NCBI RefSeq assembly: GCF_002079055.1
Contig: NC_047494.1
Span: 62,001-126,000, forward strand
DNA from: Saccharomyces paradoxus
Lineage: Eukaryota > Ascomycota > Saccharomycetes > Saccharomycetales > Saccharomycetaceae
Direction of reading: 5' to 3'
DNA length: 64,000 nucleotides
Part shown: positions 55,271 to 64,000 of the stretch, piece by piece
Layout: each line of letters opens with the position of its first letter
Position numbering within the stretch: the stretch's first letter is position 1
Program-made: the position numbers and the translations under genes
The notes under the pieces: model-generated
The model's database searches: none
The model's input: only the letters and a program-made list of their open reading frames with translations
What the model was told of the DNA's origin: nothing

Positions 55271-56230
55271 ATGTTGTTGTTAGCATTGAGTGATGCACAC
55301 ATTCCTGATAGAGCGACTGTATGTTTTTTTTTCTCCCTCTCTACTTAATTGTAGTGAATTCTATAAATGACCATTGCGCCTACTCTCTTTAACATTAATA
55401 CTAACAAATTGAAAAATGAGTTCAATTGCATGTAGGATTTACCTCTAAAATTCAAAAAATTACTAAGCGTTCCTGACAAAATATCTCAGGTGGCTTTATT
55501 AGGTAATAGTACAAAGTCTTATGACTTTTTGAAGTTTGTCAACCAGATATCCAATAATGTAACAATCGTAAGAGGAGAGTTTGATAATGGGCACTTGCCA
55601 AGTACAAAGAAGGATAGAGCGTCGGATAGCATTAGACCAATGGAAGAAATTCCCATGAATAGTATAATAAGGCAAGGTGCTTTGAAAATTGGTTGTTGTA
55701 GCGGTTATACTGTAGTGCCCAAAAATGACCCCTTATCCTTATTAGCATTAGCACGCCAGTTGGATGTAGACATTTTATTATGGGGTGGTACTCATAACGT
55801 TGAAGCTTATACCTTGGAGGGGAAGTTTTTCGTTAATCCAGGCAGCTGTACGGGAGCTTTTAATACGGATTGGCCAATTGTCTTTGATGTTGAAGATAGC
55901 GATGAAGCTGTGACAGCAGAGGTGGAAAAACCCACTAAGGAGAATGAGCCGGAGGATGATGGTGCCAAGAGTGGATCAACAGAAAAAGAACAACCTGGTT
56001 CTGACATGGCTAAAAAGGGTACAGCTGAAGAGCGCGATAGTGAGAGTGACGTAAAGCCAGAAAACCAGTTTAAAGAAGACGAGGTTAATATATCAGATTT
56101 GGACGTAAATGGATCTAATTCACCAAGTTTTTGTCTCTTAGATATTCAAGGCAATATCTGTACGTTATACATCTATCTGTACGTCGACGGAGAAGTAAAA
56201 GTCGATAAAGTGGTTTATGAGAAAGAGTAG
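55271..56230 (+). CDS. VPS29: Vps29, retromer subunit (one intron)
   Basis: A 280-residue retromer core subunit (with Vps35 and Vps26) that returns Vps10 from endosome to Golgi. Exon 1 is 55271-55318 (MLLLALSDAHIPDRAT). The intron is 55319-55435 (117 nt) with donor GTATGT, branch point TACTAAC at 55399-55405 and acceptor TGTAG. Exon 2 is 55436-56230. The metallophosphoesterase fold is visible but partly degenerate: LSDAHIP, LLGNSTKS, VRGEFDNG, LLWGGTHN. A fungal acidic insertion (KPTKENEPEDDGAKSG and on, ~165-230) separates the last strands. About two residues shorter than S. cerevisiae, within that insertion. Confidence 0.96.
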
Positions 56231-56515
56231 GGTAGCATTGCTATTTATGTGTTCCTGTGATCTCTCGATATTACGCGGATTCGTGAATTTTTTTCTTTAC
56301 AGACAAGATAGATGAACATGATCAAGAGTATCCTATCCATCGGATATTACGCATAGTAAAAAGAGCGTCTGCATTCATAGTTTCCTTACTATTTATGCTC
56401 ACACAATTCTACAGAGTTAGCACTGCAACACTTAGAGCCATGCTCAAAAAGAGCTACCAAAGCTTACGAAGAAGTCTGGATGAAAATATACTGTGTCCTA
56501 TATAGATTGGTTTAA

Positions 56516-57232
56516 TTATACAATGATATCATTTACGCCTTGTTTAATGATGTCCTCTAGCAGATCGCTTTCTAGATCGTCTTCTAGTTTTTCCTCATTT
56601 TCCTTCAAACGGCGATGGGTGAAATTACTTATCTGTAACTCGTCTAATTTTAAAACTTTTTTCATAGCGTATGCATCTTCACCATCCTGATAGTAGCTTT
56701 TCTCAATACTCAACACTTCGAAGGCCAATGTATCCCTATACAAATGCAAAGCCGCTCTATTAGATTGTCTCACATGCAAAGAAACATATTCCGCTTGATG
56801 CACTTCTCTCAATGCAAATAGAGCTTGTCTCATTAAGTTTTCAGCAATTCCCATCCTTCTATAGGTTCTCATGACACTTAAAGAAGTAATATGACCATTT
56901 GGTGGCTCGTTTTGTTGGTCCGGGTCGTCATTCATCTTCACGAGAACGTATCCTACTAATTTTTCGCCCGGAGCCAAGTATGTTGGATCCAACTTGATTG
57001 TTCTGCCATCGCTGGTCCCATCCAAGGTCAATTCCAATTTATCACTATCATCCTGATCATTAGTATCTTCACAGTCCAGAGTAGTAGTAGTAGCAACAAA
57101 CGAAGCCTCTGGCCACGAGAGAATATGATACATATAATATTTCATCATATAATTTTCGGGCAGGTTATGAAGGTTGGCATTTTGCATACATATGATGTCA
57201 TTGATTGTCGCTCTGCGAATGTTGATTGGCAT
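56516..57232 (-). CDS. ARD1: Naa10/Ard1, catalytic subunit of N-acetyltransferase A
   Basis: A 238-residue GNAT-fold enzyme that acetylates N-terminal Ser, Ala, Thr and Gly co-translationally, with Nat1 (Naa15) and Nat5. It starts [20 protein letters not shown]. The acetyl-CoA loop is [10 protein letters not shown] (~130-140, Q/RxxGxG/A type), preceded by [27 protein letters not shown] (~152-168) is the second core motif. A long acidic insertion ([11 protein letters not shown], ~60-100) is typical of the yeast protein. Length equals S. cerevisiae. Confidence 0.97.
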   Translation of the reverse strand: MPINIRRATINDIICMQNANLHNLPENYMMKYYMYHILSWPEASFVATTTTLDCEDTNDQDDSDKLELTLDGTSDGRTIKLDPTYLAPGEKLVGYVLVKMNDDPDQQNEPPNGHITSLSVMRTYRRMGIAENLMRQALFALREVHQAEYVSLHVRQSNRAALHLYRDTLAFEVLSIEKSYYQDGEDAYAMKKVLKLDELQISNFTHRRLKENEEKLEDDLESDLLEDIIKQGVNDIIV

Positions 57233-57744
57233 GATTGAAGAAGTTTTATATGAGGCTTGGTTCGTATGTATTCAGGTTTCCTTCTCCATTGACAGCTACT
57301 TGTTGCTGACCAAAAAGGTTTAGAACTTTTCAAACAGTGGTTTTTTTCTGTTCAAAAAAAAAACTAATTGGCGCGAAAAAGTGAGGATTGAGCCCAGATA
57401 TATAGTAAATACAAATTAGGACTGGTAGTAATACTGCTAAAGTGCTTTGAAAGTAGATATTTTCCCTGGGAGTCTCATGAAAACATAGACTATGTATGTC
57501 TTAGATATTCTATCACCCGACGGAAAGCACTGTATAGTATATTCGTTACCATAGCGTTTTCTTAATAAATTCAGAATCATGACACACAACATCTACACAT
57601 TTAATATTTGATTATAGAATATATGCAAGTCTTTCTTGATTTATTTCCGGTTATGTTTACCTTCTTTACTTTACTGCTTCAGTCTGCTTCCATGTAGTTA
57701 GTACTTTTGCACGGAAGCTGCTTAATTAGGAATATATTGGGAAA

Positions 57745-57754
57745 TAGCCGCCGA
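57745..57754 (+). promoter_or_regulatory. URS1 (Ume6 site) of SPO13
   Basis: TAGCCGCCGA, a perfect URS1 core, lies 88 bp before the SPO13 ATG. Ume6 represses early meiotic genes through URS1 in vegetative cells and helps induce them in meiosis; SPO13 is a classic case. The other visible element in the 57233-57841 gap is TTGGCGCGAAAA at 57368-57379, nearer to ARD1. Confidence 0.85.
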
Positions 57755-57841
57755 CAAAAAGAAGAATTATTAAAATGTTCAAACAGACCATTGGCACGAT
57801 AAGAAGACAGAAAACAGGCTAAAGCTAAGCTGAAAATAATT

Positions 57842-58717
57842 ATGGCACCCAGGAAACGCTTTAGGCCACTTGAATTAGGGTCACCGACACACTCTAAAAG
57901 AAAAGTTCAAAAACCTCTTCAGGAGAAAACGCCAAACCTGCGGGTTTCTCCACTTCCTTCTAAGATTGGAAAAGATATTAAAAATAAGGAGATCAGAAAA
58001 ACGAAAAACATAGAATCAGAGAATATATTTAATTCCAAACACGTTGATTTGAGATTAGAGAGCCAGCATCCAGGCTTAAACTTTGTAAGTGACGCTCAAA
58101 AGCGTTCAAAGATTTCAGATGTTCGATATTTAAAAAATAAATCGAGCCATACATTGAAGAACGAAAGACAGGCAATAGAGCCCCCCTCATTTGATAATTC
58201 ATTGAGTTTTGAGGATATCGAGCAACCTCCGAAATCTACTTCGACACCGGTTCTTTCGCAGTCCTCCCAAATAAACGTAGAAAGAGAACCACCCATGTTT
58301 CCAGTTCCTTACTATATTGCCCCTTCCCCCATGTATAACTTTACCCCGTATCAAAATTTTACCGGGAACCCAATATTTCTCACACCAAGTTATAATCCAA
58401 ATTTAAACTATGCCGTTCCCATTCAACGGCCAGAATTGCTTTATCCGAATGTTAACGTATATGATTCGCCATTATTTAAGAAAGCAAGATTGCCCCACCA
58501 GACGAAAAGTTTAGACAAAGAACAAAATTACCAATATCTTCCAATATATCCGGTCTCGATTTCCAATAACGGGGATTTTGTTGGTCAAGAGACACCGAGG
58601 ATAGCACCGAAGCCAAGCAAAAAGAGACTTTCAAATACATTGGATGTTGATTGTTCTGGTTATGAGTCTAGTGGACAAAATGCCACTTATAATAATAGTA
58701 AGTCTTCTCTTGACTAA
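57842..58717 (+). CDS. SPO13: Spo13, meiosis I regulator
   Basis: A 291-residue meiosis-specific protein that keeps sister kinetochores mono-oriented and protects centromeric cohesin in meiosis I. Low in recognisable folds: a basic N terminus (MAPRKRFRPLELGSPTHSKR), a polo-box-type motif STSTPVLS near residue 135 (Cdc5 docking in S. cerevisiae needs an S-T-P here), then a Pro/Tyr/Asn-rich stretch (PVPYYIAPSPMYNFTPYQNF). The URS1 upstream supports early meiotic expression. Length equals S. cerevisiae. Confidence 0.94.
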   Translation: MAPRKRFRPLELGSPTHSKRKVQKPLQEKTPNLRVSPLPSKIGKDIKNKEIRKTKNIESENIFNSKHVDLRLESQHPGLNFVSDAQKRSKISDVRYLKNKSSHTLKNERQAIEPPSFDNSLSFEDIEQPPKSTSTPVLSQSSQINVEREPPMFPVPYYIAPSPMYNFTPYQNFTGNPIFLTPSYNPNLNYAVPIQRPELLYPNVNVYDSPLFKKARLPHQTKSLDKEQNYQYLPIYPVSISNNGDFVGQETPRIAPKPSKKRLSNTLDVDCSGYESSGQNATYNNSKSSLD

Positions 58718-58829
58718 AATTAGATTATTCTTCTTCTGTAAAATGTTAGTCTACTTCATAAAAAACTCATCGATACTGATTGGGAAATTTCGCACACTGT
58801 TTTCTTTTCAAAAAGAAAAAAAATAATGA

Positions 58830-58911
58830 CGACAACTGCAGGACTCGAACCTGCGCGGGCAAAGCCCAAAAGATTTCTAATCTTTCGCCTTAACCACTCG
58901 GCCAAGTTGCC
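58830..58911 (-). tRNA. tS(AGA)H: tRNA-Ser (anticodon AGA)
   Basis: An 82-nt class II tRNA with no intron. Acceptor GGCAACT/AGTTGTC with discriminator G, anticodon AGA between AAAGATT and AATCTTT, a long variable arm (TGGGCTTTGCCCG) typical of serine tRNAs, and T arm GCAGG TTCGAGT CCTGC. Divergent from tRNA-Gln, with LTR debris between. Confidence 0.97.
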
Positions 58912-59017
58912 TCGTATTACATAATATTCTAGTGTTATGTATCACACTCATACTAGGGTGTCTAGAAAATCCTAATATACGGTATTAGAGAAGGAACTTG
59001 TTGTCAAGACTGATTAT
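58912..59017 (-). mobile_element. Ty3-type (sigma) LTR remnant upstream of tRNA-Ser
   Basis: A partial sigma-like LTR end on the minus strand. Sequence from about 58960 to 59017 tracks the same stretch of the sigma copy at 17495-18063 (AACTTGTTGTCA shared). It starts immediately upstream of tRNA-Ser, the Ty3 target position. Old; broken by the following Ty1-type fragment. Confidence 0.6.
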
Positions 59018-59117
59018 TGTTGTAATAAGGATCAACTATCATCTATTAACTAGTGTTCATATTAGTATATTCTGAATACCTAATATTATAGCCTATAGCA
59101 ACGATGGAACTCCAATG
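59018..59117 (+). mobile_element. Ty1-type (delta) LTR remnant
   Basis: A short delta relic on the plus strand with both ends recognisable (GATCAACTATCATCTATTAA near the start, CTAATATTATAGCCTAT near the end) but the middle missing. Old. It seems to sit within or next to the sigma remnant. Confidence 0.75.
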
Positions 59118-59663
59118 ATTATCCCATAATTCAGTTAATTCTCAACAAGAGCTTTCTCCTTCAGTTTTGTGCTTTGTCACTAATTGAGCATCTTGAATTA
59201 AGCTGAGTAGGTAGCCCTTTTATCGCAGTGAAAGTGATGTGCAATTCATTAAATTAGGTATTTTTACTTCTTTTCTATATGTATGCGACGAAGTATTACT
59301 AAACATAAAATATATATATTCAACGACGATTTATCTATTATGTATGGTTACAAAAAATCAACACTACCTTCAACAGGAAGTTATAAACTAAATTGAGAAT
59401 TAGTGAATTCTTATCTCAAAAGTTTCCCTTGATAATCAATAATTAGTATTAATAAAGAGTGGGTGTTGTCTCCTTGTACTATATAAGAGAGGTAAATAAA
59501 ACGCACGCTCGATAGGTTCATCTTAAAAGTGGCCAATAATAATAGGTCAGGTAATTACAATATGTTTAATCTGACGATTCATATTACTCATATATATAAC
59601 TACCAGATCAATGTTCAGTTAGTAGTTCTTGAATTCTGAGAACTGGGTGAATAATTAGATAAT
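59118..59663. other. AT-rich spacer within LTR cluster
   Basis: 546 bp between LTR remnants. AT-rich, with no clear gene. A TATA-like TATATAAGAGAGG segment near 59481 and short stretches resembling LTR flanks suggest further eroded Ty sequence, but I cannot assign it. Confidence 0.35.
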
Positions 59664-59954
59664 TGTTGGGATTCCATTGTTACTAAAGGCTATAATATTA
59701 GGTATATAGAATATACTAGAAGTTCTCCTCGAGGATATAGGAATTCACAAAAGGGAATCGATAATTCTACATAATAATAATATTATTTCTTCTTTCGTTT
59801 TGTATGTTGTCATTCATTATCCTATTACATTATCAATCCTTGCATTTCAGCTTCCATTAGATTGAATGACTGTTTCTCAATCTTTATGCCATCCTCTTAC
59901 ACCGCATATTATAATATAATACTAAATAGATGATATTAGAATTTCATTCCAACA
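59664..59954 (-). mobile_element. Ty1/Ty2-type solo LTR (delta)
   Basis: A 291-bp solo LTR bounded by TGTTGGGATTCC and ATTCCAACA, minus strand, the same length as the copy at 17631-17921 and about 94% identical by eye. No internal genes are present. No matching 5-bp flanking repeat is seen (ATAAT versus AATTT). Relatively recent compared with the other remnants in the cluster. Confidence 0.92.
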
Positions 59955-60030
59955 AATTTGACTGTGGTACTGTCTGAATTGCTCGTATAATATTTCATAT
60001 TCTACAATTAGGTACAATCATACGTGAACG

Positions 60031-60333
60031 TGTTGGAATAAGAATCAACTATCATCTATCGACTGGTATTCATATTACTAGCATATTATCATATATGGTG
60101 ATAGAAGACGACATAAATGATGGGAACAGTCCTCAAATATAATGGAAGCTGAAATGCAAAGATTAATAATGTAATAGGATATGAACTGCAGAATATAAAA
60201 CGAAAGAAGAAATAAGAATATTATTGTGTAAAACTATTGATTCCCTTTTCTGGATTCCTATATTCTGGAGGGAACTTTTAGTATATCCTGTATACATAAT
60301 ATTATAGCCTTTATGAACAATGGAATCCCAACA
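60031..60333 (+). mobile_element. Ty1/Ty2-type solo LTR (delta), opposite orientation
   Basis: A 303-bp solo LTR on the plus strand, from TGTTGGAATAAGAATCAACT to GGAATCCCAACA. More diverged from the 291-bp pair than those are from each other, so a separate and probably older insertion. No flanking 5-bp repeat is seen. Confidence 0.9.
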
Positions 60334-60359
60334 ATTATCTCAATATTCACTAACTTCTC

Positions 60360-60454
60360 AGAACGTATACGAGGTGTACATTAGTATACAATGTAAACTT
60401 CAGGCTGTTACTATGGCAACTCAAGCTAACAAATAATAACCACCCGTTCCAACA
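60360..60454 (-). mobile_element. Probable Ty4-type (tau) LTR end
   Basis: The reverse complement from 60454 begins TGTTGGAACG and continues with stretches (TGAGTTGC, ATAGTAAC, TAATGTACA, CTCGTATACGTT) that resemble the start of the Ty4 tau LTR as I recall it. It ends near the delta copy. Assignment is from memory and needs alignment. About 85 bp upstream of tRNA-Gln. Confidence 0.5.
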
Positions 60455-60538
60455 GTTTCAGTTAAACGTTTATGATGATGATGTACCTAAGAGTGATGAC
60501 ATATTCCATCGTTAGAATGAACCCCAACAAGAAGTTCC

Positions 60539-60610
60539 GGTCCTATAGTGTAGTGGTTATCACTTTCGGTTTTGATCCGGACAACCCCGGTTCGAATCCG
60601 GGTAGGACCT
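60539..60610 (+). tRNA. tQ(UUG)H: tRNA-Gln (anticodon TTG)
   Basis: A 72-nt gene with no intron. Acceptor GGTCCTA/TAGGACC with discriminator T, anticodon stem TTCGG/CCGGA around a loop holding TTG, and T arm CCCGG TTCGAAT CCGGG. A run of Ts at 60610-60615 ends transcription. The region before it is filled with LTR fossils. Confidence 0.96.
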
Positions 60611-60635
60611 TTTTTGCCAAAAACACAGGGACTTG

Positions 60636-60664
60636 TGTCACAAATTCCGTGCGTAATGGCGGCT
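60636..60664. promoter_or_regulatory. Mid-sporulation element and URS1-like site upstream of MIP6
   Basis: TGTCACAAAT (60636-60645) fits the Ndt80 mid-sporulation element YGNCRCAAAW at every position. TGGCGGCT (60657-60664; reverse AGCCGCCA) is one base from the Ume6 URS1 core AGCCGCCG. Both lie 113-141 bp before the MIP6 ATG, in the 166-bp gap after tRNA-Gln. Confidence 0.6.
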
Positions 60665-60776
60665 TCTTTTCCATAAAGTTTTATTTTTATGGCATATTTA
60701 GCACCTAAAACATATTTAACATAATGAAATATTCAAATCAATAAAAGCAGAAGTACAAAAAATTCCTTCAAAAAAG

Positions 60777-62756
60777 ATGCCGAATTCTCATGGTAATGTA
60801 TTGAATAACATCTCTTTGAATAGCAAGCAAAATCTGAGATCAATATCTAAAACATGCCCAAAAGATAAAGATGGGAGGCAAAAAAACTTTAAAATGATGT
60901 CAACCCAAGCACTAGAACGCACGCAAGGAACTGTCTATAAGGTTGAGGATGTGAAATTAAAGGGTTTTGAAGTCGAAGATAAAAATAACTCCAAAAAATT
61001 TGATTACAAAATTGCAACCCTGGAAAAGAAAGAGCAAGAACAAGTACCTGAAAAAACTGTTGCAAAGGAAAGCGTACAAAAAAAAATCACGAAAACTTCA
61101 AAGACGAGTAGTCTATTTGTAGGAAACCTGAAATCTACCGTTACTGAAGAAATGCTAAAGAAAACATTCAGAAGGTACCAATCTTTTGAATCTGCCAAAA
61201 TATGCCGTGATTTTCTTACCAAGAAATCATTGGGTTATGGCTATTTAAACTTCAAAAATAAAACCGAAGCAGAAGCTGCAAGGAAAGGATTTAATTATAC
61301 AGTTTTATTTGGTCAGGAAGTTAAAATAATGCCATCTATGAAAAATACATTATTTAGGAAAAACATCGGAACAAATGTTTTTTTCTCTAACTTGCCACTG
61401 GAAAATCCCCAACTGACCACAAGATCATTTTATCTAATAATGATCGAGTACGGAAATGTACTCTCGTGCCTTTTGGAAAGAAGAAAAAACATTGGATTTG
61501 TTTATTTCGATAACGATACTTCTGCTAGAAATGTAATCAAAAAATATAATAACCAAGAGTTCTTTGGAAATAAAATTATATGTGGATTACATTTTGATAA
61601 AGAAGTAAGGAATAGACCAGAATTTACCAAAAGAAAAAGAATGATTGGCTCCGACATTGTTATCGAAGACGAACTATTGGCTGGCAGCAACTTACCAGAT
61701 AATACTCGCTCAAAGACAGTCTTAGTCAAAAATTTACCCTCCGACACAACACAAGAAGAGGTACTAGATTTCTTCAGCACTATTGGCCCCGTTAAGTCTG
61801 TATTCATCTCTGAAAAGCAAGTGAACACGCCGCATAAAGCTTTTGTCACATATAAAAATGAAGAAGAATCTAAGAAGGCACAGAAATGTCTGAATAAAAC
61901 AGCCTTCAAAGGCCACACCATTTGGGTTGGTCCTGCTAAAGATAAGCCTGTCCATAATAAAATTGGAACTAACAGGAAAATAAAGATTTATCTAAGAAAC
62001 TTAAGCTTCAACTGTAATAAGGAGTTTATTTCCCAGCTATGTCTACAAAAAAGAATAAAATTTAATGAAATTAAGATCACAAACTATAATTCATTAAATT
62101 GGACATTTTCTGGATATGTTGAGTGTTTTTCCCGCGGTGACGCTGAGAGATTATTTAATATTTTGGATAGGAGATTAATTGGGAGTAGCTTGGTTGAGGC
62201 ATCATGGACAAAAAATAATGATAATATGCTAAGTGAGATAGACTATGACGATGATAATAACAATGATAATTGTAGTAATTTAATTAACATTAGTTCCATG
62301 ATGCGTTTTCACACACAAGGGTTACCAGCTTATCAGAAGGGCTTAACGTCACAGTTTCAACAGGTAGTTTCCCCATTCTCGTCATATTCAAACTCCTGCA
62401 CGAACATAAACTCTCTCGTAGCAACACCGATGAAACCTCATCCAGCATTTAATTTAATCACAAATAATGTTAAAGAAAAAATACATCCACCTAAGAGAAC
62501 TAAACAAGAGAACGCGGAAATACTGGAGTCCTTAAAGAAAATCATAAACAGAAATTTACAACATATAAATATTTCTGGTTTAAATAAAGGAGAGAATATA
62601 CGCAGCATTTCCGAGTTTATTTTTGACGTATTTTGGGAGCATGACTCTGAAAGGCTATCGCACTTTTTATTAATCACAAATACTTCACCAGAATCACAAA
62701 AAATTCTACAAAAACAAATCATCAGGGCTGCCGAAAGCCTTGGATTTCCAGTTTGA
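60777..62756 (+). CDS. MIP6: Mip6, four-RRM RNA-binding protein
   Basis: A 659-residue RNA-binding protein that interacts with the mRNA exporter Mex67; paralogue Pes4. Four RRMs: ~110-185 (SLFVGNLKST, GYGYLNFK), ~198-272 (NVFFSNLPLE, IGFVYFDN), ~312-385 (TVLVKNLPSD, KAFVTYKN) and a more diverged fourth ~400-475 (KIYLRNLSFN, SGYVECFS). A basic N-terminal 100 residues and an Asn/Asp linker (DYDDDNNNDNCSN) lead to a C-terminal helical PABC-like region (ILESLKKIINRNLQHIN and onward). Upstream sites suggest sporulation expression. Length equals S. cerevisiae. Confidence 0.95.
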   Translation: MPNSHGNVLNNISLNSKQNLRSISKTCPKDKDGRQKNFKMMSTQALERTQGTVYKVEDVKLKGFEVEDKNNSKKFDYKIATLEKKEQEQVPEKTVAKESVQKKITKTSKTSSLFVGNLKSTVTEEMLKKTFRRYQSFESAKICRDFLTKKSLGYGYLNFKNKTEAEAARKGFNYTVLFGQEVKIMPSMKNTLFRKNIGTNVFFSNLPLENPQLTTRSFYLIMIEYGNVLSCLLERRKNIGFVYFDNDTSARNVIKKYNNQEFFGNKIICGLHFDKEVRNRPEFTKRKRMIGSDIVIEDELLAGSNLPDNTRSKTVLVKNLPSDTTQEEVLDFFSTIGPVKSVFISEKQVNTPHKAFVTYKNEEESKKAQKCLNKTAFKGHTIWVGPAKDKPVHNKIGTNRKIKIYLRNLSFNCNKEFISQLCLQKRIKFNEIKITNYNSLNWTFSGYVECFSRGDAERLFNILDRRLIGSSLVEASWTKNNDNMLSEIDYDDDNNNDNCSNLINISSMMRFHTQGLPAYQKGLTSQFQQVVSPFSSYSNSCTNINSLVATPMKPHPAFNLITNNVKEKIHPPKRTKQENAEILESLKKIINRNLQHINISGLNKGENIRSISEFIFDVFWEHDSERLSHFLLITNTSPESQKILQKQIIRAAESLGFPV

Positions 62757-63103
62757 ACCCCTTTTAAAAAAGAGAAAGAAAAGTTTATCAATGTACAATT
62801 CCAGTACAAATATACGTATTTTTTATAAAAATGGAATATTGTTTTCTTTGCTATCTTAATCTACTTAGAGCTATTCAGAGAGGAGTTAGTTTCGATTTTT
62901 TTTTTTAATTTAAAGGCGTGTTCTCCAGTTCCAAAAAATTCTGCTTGATAATGAGTACTAACAGAAGTGATACTCGAAAGCTTTCTAAGTAATTATATAA
63001 ATACAAACATTTCGTAAACATAGCTTAATGGGAACCCATGTTCAACTCCTCTTCTCTGAAAAGAATTCTATATATAGGGACAGATAATATGGCAGAAATT
63101 GGG
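62757..63103. other. Convergent 3' region MIP6 / YSC84
   Basis: 347 bp between convergent stops. AT-rich with a T run at about 62897-62906. No gene or RNA is seen. Confidence 0.45.
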
Positions 63104-64000
63104 CTAAGAGACTCTAACATAATTTGCAGGGAATATTCCTTCATTGCCGTTGGCTCTTCCCGTCCACCAATCGTTTTGAGAATCTGATTTCTTTAAGATA
63201 GTAATAACGTCACCTTTCTTAAAAGTTAAGTCGCCTGGTTGTTCTCCCGCAAAATTATAGAGAGCAATGGCTGTTGGCGTTGCAGACTTTGTGCTTGAAG
63301 ATTCATTGCCTAACCCTGTTTTTGACATTTTATGTGATAAGTCATCGACATTGCTAATATGGCTGGGGTGGGTCGGACCGTGACCAAGGCTATAACCTCT
63401 TTGCCTACCATTACTACGCCTATCTCCTCGGGTATAATCATAATCCCTGCCGGAATGATGGGTAGGGCGGGAGTATCCAGTATCCCTATCATACAAATCA
63501 TCTTCCCATCGAGTATTGGCACGCGGCTTAGTACCCCTATCTATCTGCGGGCCTCTATTGCGGCTGCTATTTCTATTTGGAGATCTTCCGTTGTCGTAAT
63601 CCTCATCTCCGCTATCAAAGTCGTCATATCCGCGGCTGCGTCCGTAATCATCGTCATCATAATCATCATAACGACTGCGTGATCCTAGTGACATTCCTCT
63701 TCTTCTTGATGATCTTGTGTTCGGACGTGTTGAGGACTCATCGGTAGAATCAAAGGAATCTGGAATGTCATCGTAATAATGACTGGTGTTATCGCTGTAT
63801 TGATCTTCACCATAAAAATCATCATCACTAACATTATCACCATGGTCATGGCGTGTGAAGTTAAATGCTCTTGATTCTAAAATACGGAGTAGGGGGTCTG
63901 CTGCTGGTGGAACTTTTACTCTACCTGATAAAATCATTTTCGATGTACAGTTATCGCCGTAGAATTTTCGATTAGCTTCTCTTCTTTCCAAGATAGCTGA
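63104..64000 (-). CDS. YSC84: Ysc84, actin-patch SH3 protein, 5' part outside window
   Basis: The C-terminal ~298 residues of an actin-binding endocytic protein (SH3YL1 family; paralogue Lsb3). The frame is open through the right edge, so no start is given; the N-terminal YAB/SYLF domain and the intron known in S. cerevisiae lie beyond. Visible: the end of the SYLF domain (FYGDNCTSKMILSGRVKVPP), a long Asp/Tyr/Arg/Ser-rich linker (DYDDDDYGRSRGYDDFDSGD), and a C-terminal SH3 domain (AIALYNFAGEQPGDLTFKKG, NDWWTGRANGNEGIFPANYV). Confidence 0.95.
   Translation of the reverse strand, partial: SAILERREANRKFYGDNCTSKMILSGRVKVPPAADPLLRILESRAFNFTRHDHGDNVSDDDFYGEDQYSDNTSHYYDDIPDSFDSTDESSTRPNTRSSRRRGMSLGSRSRYDDYDDDDYGRSRGYDDFDSGDEDYDNGRSPNRNSSRNRGPQIDRGTKPRANTRWEDDLYDRDTGYSRPTHHSGRDYDYTRGDRRSNGRQRGYSLGHGPTHPSHISNVDDLSHKMSKTGLGNESSSTKSATPTAIALYNFAGEQPGDLTFKKGDVITILKKSDSQNDWWTGRANGNEGIFPANYVRVS

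Noticed and set aside
60472-60708. 78-codon frame covering tRNA-Gln
   Set aside because: It reads through the tRNA gene and its terminator; the tRNA explains the sequence.

Overview
The window is yeast nuclear DNA from the genus Saccharomyces. It covers both sides of the centromere of chromosome VIII, and gene order and orientation match S. cerevisiae chromosome VIII from APM2 (YHL019C, cut at the left edge) to YSC84 (YHR016C, cut at the right edge). The proteins are close to those of S. cerevisiae as I remember them but not identical. ERG11 shows only a handful of changes, while HSE1 and MCO14 differ at roughly one residue in ten. This points to a sister species such as S. paradoxus or S. 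mikatae; I cannot choose between them by reading alone. Compact genes, short introns with GTATGT-type donors and perfect TACTAAC branch points, a point centromere, and Ty LTRs next to tRNA genes all fit.

Left arm (1-31,500): APM2, MCO14, a GOST-family membrane protein (YHL017W), the urea permease DUR3, RPS20, YLF2, OTU2, the UGP1-like YHL012W, PRS3, ETP1, YAP3, tRNA-Val with a Ty3 LTR that carries a Ty1/2 LTR inside it, the FNT transporter YHL008C, STE20, SHU1, MRP4, LAG1, HSE1 and the intron-bearing RPL14B. CEN8 lies at 31,532-31,650 with its elements reading on the minus strand.

Right arm (32,000-64,000): OSH7, QCR10 (intron), LEU5, TCD1, NEM1, GPA1, TIM10, tRNA-Thr, STP2, ERG11, SOD2, TDA3, RPL27A (intron), DIA4, VPS29 (intron), NAA10/ARD1 and SPO13. 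A divergent tRNA-Ser/tRNA-Gln pair follows, with about 1.6 kb of LTR fossils from at least two and probably three Ty families between the two genes. MIP6 and the C-terminal part of YSC84 close the window.

The genes are mostly independent housekeeping units. Two share a pathway: STE20 (PAK kinase) and GPA1 (G-alpha) both act in pheromone signalling. Nothing here looks like a new multigene system. The points most worth a second look are regulatory or evolutionary: the LTR trap between divergent tRNA genes, a perfect mid-sporulation element plus a URS1-like site before MIP6, an a1/alpha2-like operator before GPA1, paired AR1-type motifs before ERG11, a longer than expected small ORF between ERG11 and SOD2, and the eroded catalytic motifs of the UGP1-like protein. 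Comparisons with S. cerevisiae are from memory.
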